Under the pieces are notes generated by a model. The model saw only the letters and a program-made list of their open reading frames with translations, did no database searches and was not told where the DNA came from. Position numbers and translations under genes: made by a program. Below are positions 17,360 to 24,673 of a DNA stretch of 36,578 nucleotides, one piece after another; the stretch's first letter is position 1; every line of letters begins with the position of its first letter. This stretch comes from an uncultured Verrucomicrobia subdivision 3 bacterium (lineage in GTDB: Bacteria > Verrucomicrobiota > Verrucomicrobiia > Limisphaerales > UBA11358), in NCBI GenBank assembly GCA_903917705.1, contig CAIXBQ010000031.1, forward strand, positions 1 through 36,578, in the 5' to 3' direction.

Positions 17360-17534
17360 CCGGCGGAATGATAATCGCGCTGCAGACAATCCGCCGCTAA
17401 AAAAACACAAGCACGGGAAGGCGGCGAAGAGAGCAACAGTCGAGAATATTCACCGGCGCCAATTTTGAAGTCATTACGCCAACCCTGAAACCGTGCTGGC
17501 ATTTCCGCCATCGGCGGTTTATGAATGGGTGATC

Positions 17535-18311
17535 ATGAAGAAGCTGATCTGTGTTTTACTGGCGACCATCGGCGCGCTTAGCGCACCGGCGAAGATCGTA
17601 ACCCGGACCGTCGAATACAAATCGGGCGATGCGACGCTCGAAGGCTATCTGGCCTACGACGATTCCGTTGCCGGCAAGCGTCCCGGCGTGCTGGTCGTGC
17701 ACCAATGGCTTGGCCTGACTGACTATGAAAAACACCGCGCGGAGCAACTCGCCCAACTTGGCTACGTCGCGTTCTGCGCGGACATCTACGGCAAGGACAT
17801 CCGCCCGAAAAACACGTCGGAAGCCGGCGTCGAGGCCACAAAATATAAATCCAATCGCGCGCTGCTCCGGTCGCGGGTGAAGGCCGGCCTGGATGTGCTC
17901 AAGAAGAACGAACTGGTGGATACCCGGCGCGTGGCGGCCATCGGCTATTGTTTTGGCGGCACAACCGTGATTGAACTGGCCCGCAGCGGCGCGGAATTGA
18001 AGGGCGTGGTCAGTTTCCACGGCGGACTTGATTCCCCGACCCCGGCGGACGGCAGGAGCATCAAATGCCAGGTGCTCGCCTGCCACGGGGCAGACGATCC
18101 ATTTGAGAAACCCGAAGATTTGGCGGCGTTTGAGAAAGAACTCCGCGACGCCAACGTGGACTGGCGGCTCATCAAATACGGCGGGGCGGTCCACAGCTTC
18201 ACGCAACCGATGGCGGGCAACGACAATTCCAAAGGCGCAGCCTACAACGAACGCGCCGACAAGCGTTCGTGGGCGGACATGAAACAATTCTTTGCGGAGA
18301 TTTTCCAATAA
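17535..18311 (+). CDS. Dienelactone hydrolase family protein, exported
   Basis: 258 residues from the ATG at 17535. The start is chosen because it opens a signal peptide (MKKLICVLLATIGALSAPA). The alpha/beta-hydrolase fold shows the dienelactone hydrolase triad: nucleophile cysteine in GYCFGG, aspartate in CHGADDPF and histidine in GAVHSFTQP. The oxyanion region VVHQWLGLTDYEKHRAEQLA matches the family. Such enzymes open lactone or ester bonds; the true substrate of this branch is usually unknown. It is followed after 73 bp by rsmD on the same strand. Confidence 0.9.
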   Translation: MKKLICVLLATIGALSAPAKIVTRTVEYKSGDATLEGYLAYDDSVAGKRPGVLVVHQWLGLTDYEKHRAEQLAQLGYVAFCADIYGKDIRPKNTSEAGVEATKYKSNRALLRSRVKAGLDVLKKNELVDTRRVAAIGYCFGGTTVIELARSGAELKGVVSFHGGLDSPTPADGRSIKCQVLACHGADDPFEKPEDLAAFEKELRDANVDWRLIKYGGAVHSFTQPMAGNDNSKGAAYNERADKRSWADMKQFFAEIFQ

Positions 18312-18384
18312 CCGGCATTCGTTGAATGGCAGCATCGGCCGACGATTCACGATTCAACAATTCCCGAAACGCTTTTACAAAATC

Positions 18385-18966
18385 ATGCGCATCACTGGCG
18401 GCCACGCAGCCCGGCGGATTCTCAAGGTTCCCAAAGGACTGGATGTCCGCCCGACGCCCGACCTCGTCAAGCAGGCGGTTTTCAACTCGCTCGGCGAACG
18501 CGTCGTGAACGCAAAGGTCCTGGAGCTATTCGCCGGCAGCGGCGCGCTGAGCCTGGAGTGCCTGAGCCGCGGCGCGGCCAGCGTAATATGCGTGGAAAAA
18601 TCGCACCGGCATGCGGAATTCATCCGCAGCAACGCGGAAGCGGCCGACTTCGGAGAAATCCTGGAAGTCCGCACACAGGATGTCTTCCCCGCGATGCACC
18701 AGCTGGCAGACAGCGGCCAGCAGTTTGATTTGATCCTGGCCGACCCGCCTTATGGGGAGAAGAACGTGAACCGGCGCTCGACTTCGTTGGCGCAGCAACT
18801 GCTCGACGACCGCCACCTGCCGAAGCTGCTCGCGGCGGGAGGAAGACTGGTGCTAGGCCACACGAAACGAGACACGCTGGAACTGGCCACACCGTGGACG
18901 GAAGTGAAAACGCTCAAACACGGCGACACCGTGATGCGCTTTTTGGAACTGAAGGAGCCGATGTAA
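18385..18966 (+). CDS. rsmD: 16S rRNA (guanine966-N2)-methyltransferase RsmD
   Basis: 193 residues from the ATG at 18385 (MRITGGHAARRIL), which matches the family start; the open frame upstream overlaps the hydrolase gene and is ignored. It methylates N2 of G966 in 16S rRNA, using S-adenosylmethionine. Motifs are RPTPDLVKQAVFNSL, the SAM site VLELFAGSGALSLECLSRGA and the catalytic DPPYG. It runs convergent to obg with 45 bp between. Confidence 0.93.
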   Translation: MRITGGHAARRILKVPKGLDVRPTPDLVKQAVFNSLGERVVNAKVLELFAGSGALSLECLSRGAASVICVEKSHRHAEFIRSNAEAADFGEILEVRTQDVFPAMHQLADSGQQFDLILADPPYGEKNVNRRSTSLAQQLLDDRHLPKLLAAGGRLVLGHTKRDTLELATPWTEVKTLKHGDTVMRFLELKEPM

Positions 18967-19011
18967 GGGACCGCTAATTTTTCGAGCCTCCCTGCGCCGG
19001 CGGCGACGAAA

Positions 19012-20202
19012 TCAGGACGCGGCTTCGACCGCCCGGCGGATGGCCTGCTTGAATTCGTCCATGCCCTCACCGAACGCGGCGGAGATGGACAGCAGAGAAA
19101 CCTTTTTTACCTTCTTTTTGAACTGCTTCAACTTCTCCCCGGCGATGGCTTCGTCAATCTTGTTGGCAACCACCAGGCGAGGTCTCTGCAGCAGGCCGGG
19201 ATCATAAAGTTCCAGTTCCTTGAGCAGCTGCTTGTAGTCATCCCACGGTTCGCGCCCGTCGGTACCGGCCATGTCGAGCAACAGAACAAGGATTTTGCAG
19301 CGCTCGATGTGGCGGAGAAATTCGTGGCCGAGGCCGACGTTCTGGTGGGCGCCCTCGATCAGCCCCGGCACGTCGCAGACGGTCAACCGCTTCCAGTCGG
19401 CGTATTCCAGAATGCCGATCTGCGGCGTCAGCGTCGTGAACGGATACGGCGCAATTTTCGGCCGCGCCTTGGAAATGGCAGCCAGGAGCGTGGACTTGCC
19501 CGCATTGGGATAACCAACGAGGCCGATCTCGGCCATGAGGCGGAGCTCCAAAAGATATTCGCCCTCGGTACCCGGCTCGCCCGGCTGCGCAAAACGCGGC
19601 GTCTGGTGGCGGGCGGTGGCAAAGTTGCGGTTGCCCAGCCCGCCGCGACCACCCTTGGACAGAATGAACTGCTGGCCGTGCGTCGTAAGGTCGGCGACGA
19701 GTTCGCCTTTGCCGGCATCGGCAGCGGCGGCTTCGCCGCCGGGCTGGGCGTCGTCGCTCAAATCCACTTCCATCGCCGTCTGCCCGCGCGACGTGCGCAG
19801 CAACGGACGCTTGCCCATGCCGCTGCCGATCAGCGGCTTTGAGTCATCGGCCTCATCTTCGTCACCCTCCTTCTTCATCCTGATTTCGACGGGCGGGGTG
19901 GTGTCCTTGAGCCGCCAGACCAGCGTGCCACAGGGAACCTTGATGATAATATCTTTGCCGGCGTGACCATCCATGCCCTTGCCCATACCGTGCTCGCCAT
20001 CCTGCGCGATGAGCCGCGGGACATAATATTGCTGGATGAGATTGTTCAGGTCGTGATCCGCCTGGAGAATGACACTGCCGCCGCGACCGCCATTGCCACC
20101 GCTAGGTCCGCCCTTGGGCACGAAGGCTTCGCGGTGAAAGGCGACGGCTCCCTTGCCACCGTGACCGGCGCGGGCGTAGATCTTTATTTCGTCAATGAAC
20201 AT
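19012..20202 (-). CDS. obg: Ribosome-assembly GTPase Obg with an acidic insertion
   Basis: 396 residues. Obg/CgtA is an essential GTPase for 50S assembly and stress control. The glycine-rich Obg fold is clear (FVPKGGPSGGNGGRGGSVIL), and the G domain follows with GYPNAGKST (about 230-238), DVPGLIEGA and NKID. There is no C-terminal OCT domain. An insertion of about 60 residues (roughly 101-166), rich in Asp and Glu, splits the Obg fold between CGTLVWRL and ELVADLTTHGQ, where most homologues have only a short turn. It lies downstream of rplU-rpmA on the same strand but behind a strong terminator, so it may have its own promoter. Confidence 0.95.
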   Translation of the reverse strand: MFIDEIKIYARAGHGGKGAVAFHREAFVPKGGPSGGNGGRGGSVILQADHDLNNLIQQYYVPRLIAQDGEHGMGKGMDGHAGKDIIIKVPCGTLVWRLKDTTPPVEIRMKKEGDEDEADDSKPLIGSGMGKRPLLRTSRGQTAMEVDLSDDAQPGGEAAAADAGKGELVADLTTHGQQFILSKGGRGGLGNRNFATARHQTPRFAQPGEPGTEGEYLLELRLMAEIGLVGYPNAGKSTLLAAISKARPKIAPYPFTTLTPQIGILEYADWKRLTVCDVPGLIEGAHQNVGLGHEFLRHIERCKILVLLLDMAGTDGREPWDDYKQLLKELELYDPGLLQRPRLVVANKIDEAIAGEKLKQFKKKVKKVSLLSISAAFGEGMDEFKQAIRRAVEAAS

Positions 20203-20270
20203 GGCAGCCGTAAATCGTTAAATGTTTGTATGGTTGAACCGGTTTTACTATTCCGATCCATAGGTCCGGC

Positions 20271-20305
20271 GACAATAAAAAAGGCGAGGCGCGAAGCCTC
20301 GCCTT
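20271..20305 (-). terminator. Rho-independent terminator of rplU-rpmA
   Basis: A perfect 10-bp stem, AAGGCGAGGC and GCCTCGCCTT with a 5-base loop, is followed on the minus strand by six Ts and ATTG. It lies 20 bp after the rpmA stop and before obg. Confidence 0.92.
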
Positions 20306-20325
20306 GAAATTTTTCCCCGGCCAGC

Positions 20326-20586
20326 TCAATTCTTCGCCGGCGCTTCCGCGACGATGTTGATGCGGCGGCTTTCCTTGTCGAACAGGACCTTGCCGTCGGC
20401 GAGCGCAAAAAGCGTCCAGTCACGGCCCGTGCCCACGTTCTTGCCAGCGACAAACTTGCTGCCGCGCTGGCGGACGAGGATGCTGCCGGCGGTGACAAAC
20501 TGGCCGCCAAATTCTTTTACGCCGAGGCGTTTGCTGATGCTGTCGCGGCCGTTCTTTACGCTGCCTTGACCTTTTTTATGTGCCAT
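20326..20586 (-). CDS. rpmA: 50S ribosomal protein L27
   Basis: 86 residues with the standard L27 sequence: [23 protein letters not shown], then [18 protein letters not shown]27 reaches the peptidyl-transferase centre with its N-terminus. The start is the true N-terminus, without the cleaved extension seen in Firmicutes. It follows rplU after 15 bp and ends before a strong terminator. Confidence 0.97.
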   Translation of the reverse strand: MAHKKGQGSVKNGRDSISKRLGVKEFGGQFVTAGSILVRQRGSKFVAGKNVGTGRDWTLFALADGKVLFDKESRRINIVAEAPAKN

Positions 20587-20601
20587 AAAATTGTTAAGTG
20601 T

Positions 20602-20916
20602 TTAAGCGTTGATTGCGGTGATTTTGACAACCGTCAGTTCCTGGCGGTGGCCGATGGTCTTATGATAGCCCTTGCGGCGCTTCATCTTGAACGTCAGCTT
20701 GTGTTCGCCGCGCTTGTGCTCGACGACATCCGCCACGACCGTCGCACCGGTGACGGTGGGCGTGCCGACCGCGAGTTTGCCGTCGTTGTTGACGAGCAGC
20801 ACGCGATCAAACGTGACGGGTTTGCCCGCCTCGACTTCAAGGCGTTCGATTTCGAGCTTGTCGCCGGCGGCGACGCGATATTGTTTGCTACCTGTTTCTA
20901 TAATTGAATAGGTCAC
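20602..20916 (-). CDS. rplU: 50S ribosomal protein L21
   Basis: 104 residues matching L21: YSIIETGSKQYRVAAGDKLEIERL, then KLTFKMKRRKGYHKTIGHRQELT. It binds 23S rRNA. The start codon is GTG, supported by GGAGA eight bases upstream (20925-20929, minus strand). The recombinase gene begins only 28-52 bp upstream in the opposite direction. The rplU promoter must therefore overlap the recombinase 5' end. A candidate is TTGGTT, 18 bp, CATAAT, with the -10 at 20967-20972. Confidence 0.96.
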   Translation of the reverse strand: MTYSIIETGSKQYRVAAGDKLEIERLEVEAGKPVTFDRVLLVNNDGKLAVGTPTVTGATVVADVVEHKRGEHKLTFKMKRRKGYHKTIGHRQELTVVKITAINA

Positions 20917-20945
20917 GATAAATTTCTCCAGTTTTCAGTTCTTAA

Positions 20946-20980
20946 TGAACGAAAGGGACAAATATATTATGAATCGTTCA
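20946..20980. promoter_or_regulatory. 35-bp dyad at the recombinase start, possible att or operator site
   Basis: TGAACGA (20946-20952) and TCGTTCA (20974-20980) form a perfect 7-bp inverted repeat around an AT-rich centre. The size and imperfect symmetry suit a serine-integrase attachment site or an operator. It lies in the spacer between rplU and the recombinase and covers both the recombinase start and the candidate rplU -10. Confidence 0.4.
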
Positions 20981-22573
20981 ATAGATTGCAACCAAAAAGA
21001 TGCGAATGTTTACAGCTATGCTCGTTGGTCGAGTGATGGGCAGGGAGATGGGGATTCCAGTCGGCGTCAGGATGATCGTGCGAAGCAATGGTGCGCCAGC
21101 CGTGGCCTCAAGCTTACGGGTGGCGAACAAGATGCCGGGGTGAGCGCGTGGAAGGGCAAAAACCGACTTGAAGGCAGCGGTCTGTCACGCCTACTCAAAA
21201 TTGTGAAACCCGGCGACTACCTGCTGGTCGAAGACAATGATCGGCTTTCCCGGCAAGACTGGCTAACCGCCATGAACTTCCTCGCCGAGATTGTGGCCAA
21301 GGGCGTGACGGTGGTCACGCTGGACAACGGAAATCAGATTGACGCCGAGCGCTTCCGGCGCGATCCCGGCTGTTTCTTGCCAGCCATTATGCGGGCGCAC
21401 CTTGGGAACGACGAAAATGAAAAAAAGTCCGAGCGTATCAAAGCCTCGTGGCAGGCTCGCAAAGCCAAAATAGCCAACGGGCAGGCAGCCAACTTTAATT
21501 TGCCCTGCTGGCTGCGCTGGGACAAGGAGTCCGACCGCCCAGTTCTCGTCGAAAATAACGCGCATGTCATCCGCCAAATGTTCCAGTGGGCGCTGGATGG
21601 ACTTGGCTGCCAAACCATCGCCCGAAGGCTACACCGGGAGGGCTGCAATCTCGTGGTCAAAGGCAAACGTCGTGTTCGCACCTTGACCATCAGCGGCCCC
21701 TTCGTCTGGCGCACCCTCCGTAACAAGCTCACGATTGGCCACGGTATTTATGTGCAGCCGTCGCCGCCCGGAGTTTATCCGGCCGTTGTAGACGAAAAGA
21801 CGTTCTACGCCGTCCAACAGCGGCTCGAAGCCAACAAACATCAGACCGCGCCGAGGGCGACGAGCACGTCGAGTTTGTTTACAGGAATCGCCTTTTGTAG
21901 CAAGTGCGGCGGAACACTTTGCCGGTTTACTCAGAGCCGGAAAACCAAGAGTTACCAGTATTTAGTGTGCTCAGAGACAGTTCACAAGCATGGGGAATGT
22001 GGCATGACCAGCATCCGATATGACGCAATCGAAATGTCGTTTTTACACCTGTTGAACCAAACTGATTTCGTGCGCAAGATGCTGAACGAACAGCAGCCCG
22101 CCGCACCAATGTTGATTGACAGCTTGGCTGGTCAACTAGCCGAAGCCGAACGTCAGGTCGGGAAACTGATGTCGTTGATCAAATCCGATCCGAACCCCAG
22201 CCCGGTCGTCTATCAGTCGATTAAAACGGAGGAAGCCAAGGCTGCGGAACTGCGTCAGAAAATCGAGGCGGAACAGGGGCGGCTTGCAGCGGAAGTGCCC
22301 GCAATGGCGCTGGGAAATTACGAGGAATTTTGCCAGCACTTTTGTGGTCAAATGGAACGGGCCGAATACCGGCGAGCAGTCAAGGCCATGCTGCCCAGTT
22401 TTGTATCACGGATTGTGGTCAATCTTGGTGAGAATCGATATTCAGTTTGGCTCAAAGGTGTTGCCCAACCGATTGATGTCTACATCTCAAAGCATCGTGA
22501 TTGGATTTTTAGCCCTGCTCCGTCGTGGGTTCTGGGTCGTCCGATTGCAGAAGGAGCCAACATCATCCGTTAA
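20969..22573 (+). CDS. Large serine recombinase
   Basis: 534 residues from the ATG at 20969, which has AAAGGGA about 12 bases upstream; an ATG at 20945 lacks such a site. The N-terminal resolvase domain has YSYARWSSDGQ with the nucleophile serine (about residue 21), RRQ, and EDNDRLSRQDW. A central recombinase domain (about 185-300) is followed by a zinc ribbon (CSKCGG, then paired cysteines at VCSE and ECGM) and a coiled coil (about 370-440). Such enzymes integrate and excise phages and mobile islands. It points away from rplU and stands at the left edge of the accessory region. The insert boundaries are not proven. Confidence 0.9.
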   Translation: MNRSIDCNQKDANVYSYARWSSDGQGDGDSSRRQDDRAKQWCASRGLKLTGGEQDAGVSAWKGKNRLEGSGLSRLLKIVKPGDYLLVEDNDRLSRQDWLTAMNFLAEIVAKGVTVVTLDNGNQIDAERFRRDPGCFLPAIMRAHLGNDENEKKSERIKASWQARKAKIANGQAANFNLPCWLRWDKESDRPVLVENNAHVIRQMFQWALDGLGCQTIARRLHREGCNLVVKGKRRVRTLTISGPFVWRTLRNKLTIGHGIYVQPSPPGVYPAVVDEKTFYAVQQRLEANKHQTAPRATSTSSLFTGIAFCSKCGGTLCRFTQSRKTKSYQYLVCSETVHKHGECGMTSIRYDAIEMSFLHLLNQTDFVRKMLNEQQPAAPMLIDSLAGQLAEAERQVGKLMSLIKSDPNPSPVVYQSIKTEEAKAAELRQKIEAEQGRLAAEVPAMALGNYEEFCQHFCGQMERAEYRRAVKAMLPSFVSRIVVNLGENRYSVWLKGVAQPIDVYISKHRDWIFSPAPSWVLGRPIAEGANIIR

Positions 22574-22743
22574 CTGCCACCAGCACTAGCCACCGGGCGA
22601 TCGGCTTCCAGTTGGAGCACCACGTCGCAGACGCGGGCAGCGGTGACCGGCTTCACCATCGCCAAGCTGCCATGCCGCGCACCCACCGGCACCACCGGCA
22701 CTAGCAGTTCGGCACCGGCGGCGTAAGCGCGGCGCGGACTGGT
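22570..22743 (-). pseudogene. Short minus-strand coding remnant
   Basis: A 57-codon open frame reads through AELLVPVVPVGARHGSLAMV and KPVTAARVCDVVLQLEADRP, protein-like in composition and codon use. It is closed upstream by a TAG and ends overlapping the recombinase stop. ATG at 22659 would give only 29 residues. I do not recognise the family. It is best read as the 3' scrap of a lost gene. Confidence 0.35.
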
Positions 22744-23309
22744 CTACCACACCAGACCCAAGCGGGTTTCGCGATTTCCGTTTTAAGGCGTTCTGTTGGG
22801 CACCCTGCTCAAGGGGCGATGGTCAATTCCGACCTGTGTTTACTAGTGGTTTGTGTTGTTAGCTGATTTTAGCACGATGGTTACTCCAAAAATAAAAAAT
22901 CGGCCGGTAAATCGCGTTTTAGAGCGTCGGCGCATTATCGCCAATGCTGGCGCGGGCTTGGTGCGGGTCAATCGGGCGCAGGGCGCAAGCGCGGGCGGCG
23001 CGGGCGGCAACCCGACAGGTGACCGTCCCCGGCGTAAGATTCCCGCACTTTTTTAACGGATCATCTGAACTTTTTGGTTCTACCGCGCCCCCGAGGCACT
23101 ACCGGCGGCGGAGGGCTGATCACGCTTTCAGAGCCGTGGTGGCCCCCAGTCAGCCAAAATCTTCCATTGAAAAATAAATGGCTTTTTTTGAAGATATTTT
23201 GTCGCGCTCGTCGATGGATCACGTTCTTTACCCAGACCTTGACCTTGTTTGAAAGCAGACTCGGGCTTTGATATGCTGCTGAGCCTTAAGCCGCAAACTG
23301 TTTACAGAG
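22574..23309. other. 736-bp stretch without a confident gene
   Basis: Between the recombinase and the rep-like gene I see a short minus-strand coding scrap at the left end, a weak 59-codon plus-strand frame (22877-23056), and a more AT-rich stretch (about 23150-23300). The last probably holds the promoter of the rep-like gene, with TTGTTT and TTGATA 17 bp apart shortly before 23280. No clear terminator, tRNA or long repeat was seen. Confidence 0.6.
22877..23056 (+). CDS. Doubtful small ORF, basic
   Basis: 59 residues, MVTPKIKNRPVNRVLERRRI and onward, then a Gly/Ala-rich stretch and a basic end (DRPRRKIPALF). The start of the frame looks protein-like and basic, the second half less so. No ribosome-binding site is evident. 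It could be a small DNA-binding accessory of the recombinase or chance. Confidence 0.25.
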   Translation: MVTPKIKNRPVNRVLERRRIIANAGAGLVRVNRAQGASAGGAGGNPTGDRPRRKIPALF

Positions 23310-23399
23310 ATGGAGCAGCAGGATGGCTATCAGTATTACCACCCGTGCGCCGGGCCGGAGACGGTGTTCCGCAAGGATTTCCGTTCTACGGTAGCATGA
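23310..23399 (+). CDS. 29-residue ORF coupled to the rep-like gene
   Basis: MEQQDGYQYYHPCAGPETVF and nine more residues. Its TGA overlaps the rep-like ATG in an ATGA, a classic arrangement for translational coupling. Many plasmid rep genes have such a leader peptide; that role here is inferred. No similarity recognised. Confidence 0.4.
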   Translation: MEQQDGYQYYHPCAGPETVFRKDFRSTVA

Positions 23400-24655
23400 C
23401 CGACAAGCATGTTCCGCATTCTTTTAATACCGCGATCGCCAGAGCTTACACGGTAAACGCCGCGATCCTCTTCCATGGCATCCTCCTCTGGAGCCGATTC
23501 ACCCCTGATCACTTCGTCCGTGCGACGTTGGCGGAGCTGAAAGCGCGGCACCCCTATCTTAGCCCTAAAAAGATCAGGAATGCCCTTCGACGCCTGACAC
23601 ACCCGCGCAAGCGCAACCCGGTGCTCCTTCACCGGAACGCCGACGACGGGAGCTACAGCTACTCCCCCTGCTGTGATCCAGAAAAGACGCCCGACCTGCA
23701 CAAGTTCGACACCAAGCTGGCCTGCGAGGTCGGCGTGGTCGCCGCCATCATCTATCAGAACATCAGTTTCTGGATCAAGCGAAACTGGGAGCAGACGCGG
23801 GAGGAGGTTGAAAGGAAGATCGACCCGAAGGTGCTGAACCTCGACGCCGTTTCCATTGACCGGTATACCTATGCCGAGTCCCGGAAGGCGGCGATCCATC
23901 ACGGGCGGGTGGACAAGTGGGCCGAGGATCATCCGTACCTTGCGCTGCGCACGGTTCAACGCGGGTTTGAGACACTCAAGAACGCTGGCCTGCTCAAGGT
24001 CAGGTACGTGAAGCGCAAGACTCCGGTCTGGAGTTTGCCTGAAGAAACGCTTTCAGAATACCTGCATGTACAGCACAATAACCTGCGTAAGGATATGGGC
24101 TTACAACTTGTTGATGGGTGCGAAAACGAAGAATTCGCCGCCAAAATCACAAAGTCAGCGCCAAAATCACAAAGTGACCGCCAAAAGGGCAATGCCAGCG
24201 CCAAAAGGGCAGGCAAACCAGAGTCAGTACGCGAAGAGTCAACGACTTACGCCGGGACTGTAGAAGCTAATAGTGATGAAGCTCAGTCGCTTCGCTCCCT
24301 TGATGAAGCAGAATTAAAAACTGCAACGTGTTCCTCCTTCGTCGGAACGACGTCGAGAGCGAGTGCTTCGCCCTCTCGGATTGAAATGACTCTGAAGGAA
24401 GTCCGGGAACAGCGGAGCAAGTTCAAGCCGGAAGTTCAGGAAGAAATCCGGCGGGCCGGTAAACCCAGCTTGCCAAAACCGAAAGAGCGTCCGGTGGACG
24501 CGTGGGGCAGGCCGCTCAAGCGGCACTACCAGTTTCATCGCAAGCCTGATGACCCGGAATTCTACGAGTACATGGAAGACCTGTCCCCGGCAGACCGCCG
24601 AGCGCACATCAACAAGCACATCGAGGAGTGGAAAGCCGCAGAGGCGGCGCGGTAG
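23396..24655 (+). CDS. Replication-initiator-like protein with duplicated winged-helix segments
   Basis: 419 residues. The ATG at 23396 is chosen because the conserved-looking part begins just after it; the frame extends further upstream without support. Residues 8-65 (HSFNTAIARAYTVNAAILFHGILLWSR, then HPYLSPKKIRNALRRL) and 102-200 (HKFDTKLACEVGVVAAIIYQNISFWIK, then HPYLALRTVQRGFETLKNAGLLKV) are two versions of one pattern. This pattern is found at the N-terminus of phage and plasmid replication organisers of the DnaD-like kind. The middle is low-complexity and encoded over four 20-bp DNA repeats. The C-terminus is charged (PVDAWGRPLKRHYQFHRKPDDPEFYEYMEDLSPADRRAH). It probably binds an origin within its own gene. 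No helicase gene is nearby. Function is inferred from pattern, not a database hit. Confidence 0.65.
   Translation: MTDKHVPHSFNTAIARAYTVNAAILFHGILLWSRFTPDHFVRATLAELKARHPYLSPKKIRNALRRLTHPRKRNPVLLHRNADDGSYSYSPCCDPEKTPDLHKFDTKLACEVGVVAAIIYQNISFWIKRNWEQTREEVERKIDPKVLNLDAVSIDRYTYAESRKAAIHHGRVDKWAEDHPYLALRTVQRGFETLKNAGLLKVRYVKRKTPVWSLPEETLSEYLHVQHNNLRKDMGLQLVDGCENEEFAAKITKSAPKSQSDRQKGNASAKRAGKPESVREESTTYAGTVEANSDEAQSLRSLDEAELKTATCSSFVGTTSRASASPSRIEMTLKEVREQRSKFKPEVQEEIRRAGKPSLPKPKERPVDAWGRPLKRHYQFHRKPDDPEFYEYMEDLSPADRRAHINKHIEEWKAAEAAR
24141..24220. repeat. Four 20-bp iteron-like direct repeats inside the rep-like gene
   Basis: Four head-to-tail units, each exactly 20 bp, start with CCAAAA: CCAAAATCACAAAGTCAGCG, CCAAAATCACAAAGTGACCG, CCAAAAGGGCAATGCCAGCG, CCAAAAGGGCAGGCAAACCA. 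A 20-bp period is not a multiple of three, so each unit is read in a different frame. This means the repeat is conserved as DNA rather than as protein. Such iterons are binding sites for the Rep protein in replication origins. Origin function is inferred. Confidence 0.75.
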
Positions 24656-24673
24656 TTAGTGCATGTTACTGAC

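Noticed and set aside
20969-22573. tRNA gene as the integration target
   Set aside because: No tRNA-like cloverleaf was seen near the recombinase; the adjacent target is the rplU leader.
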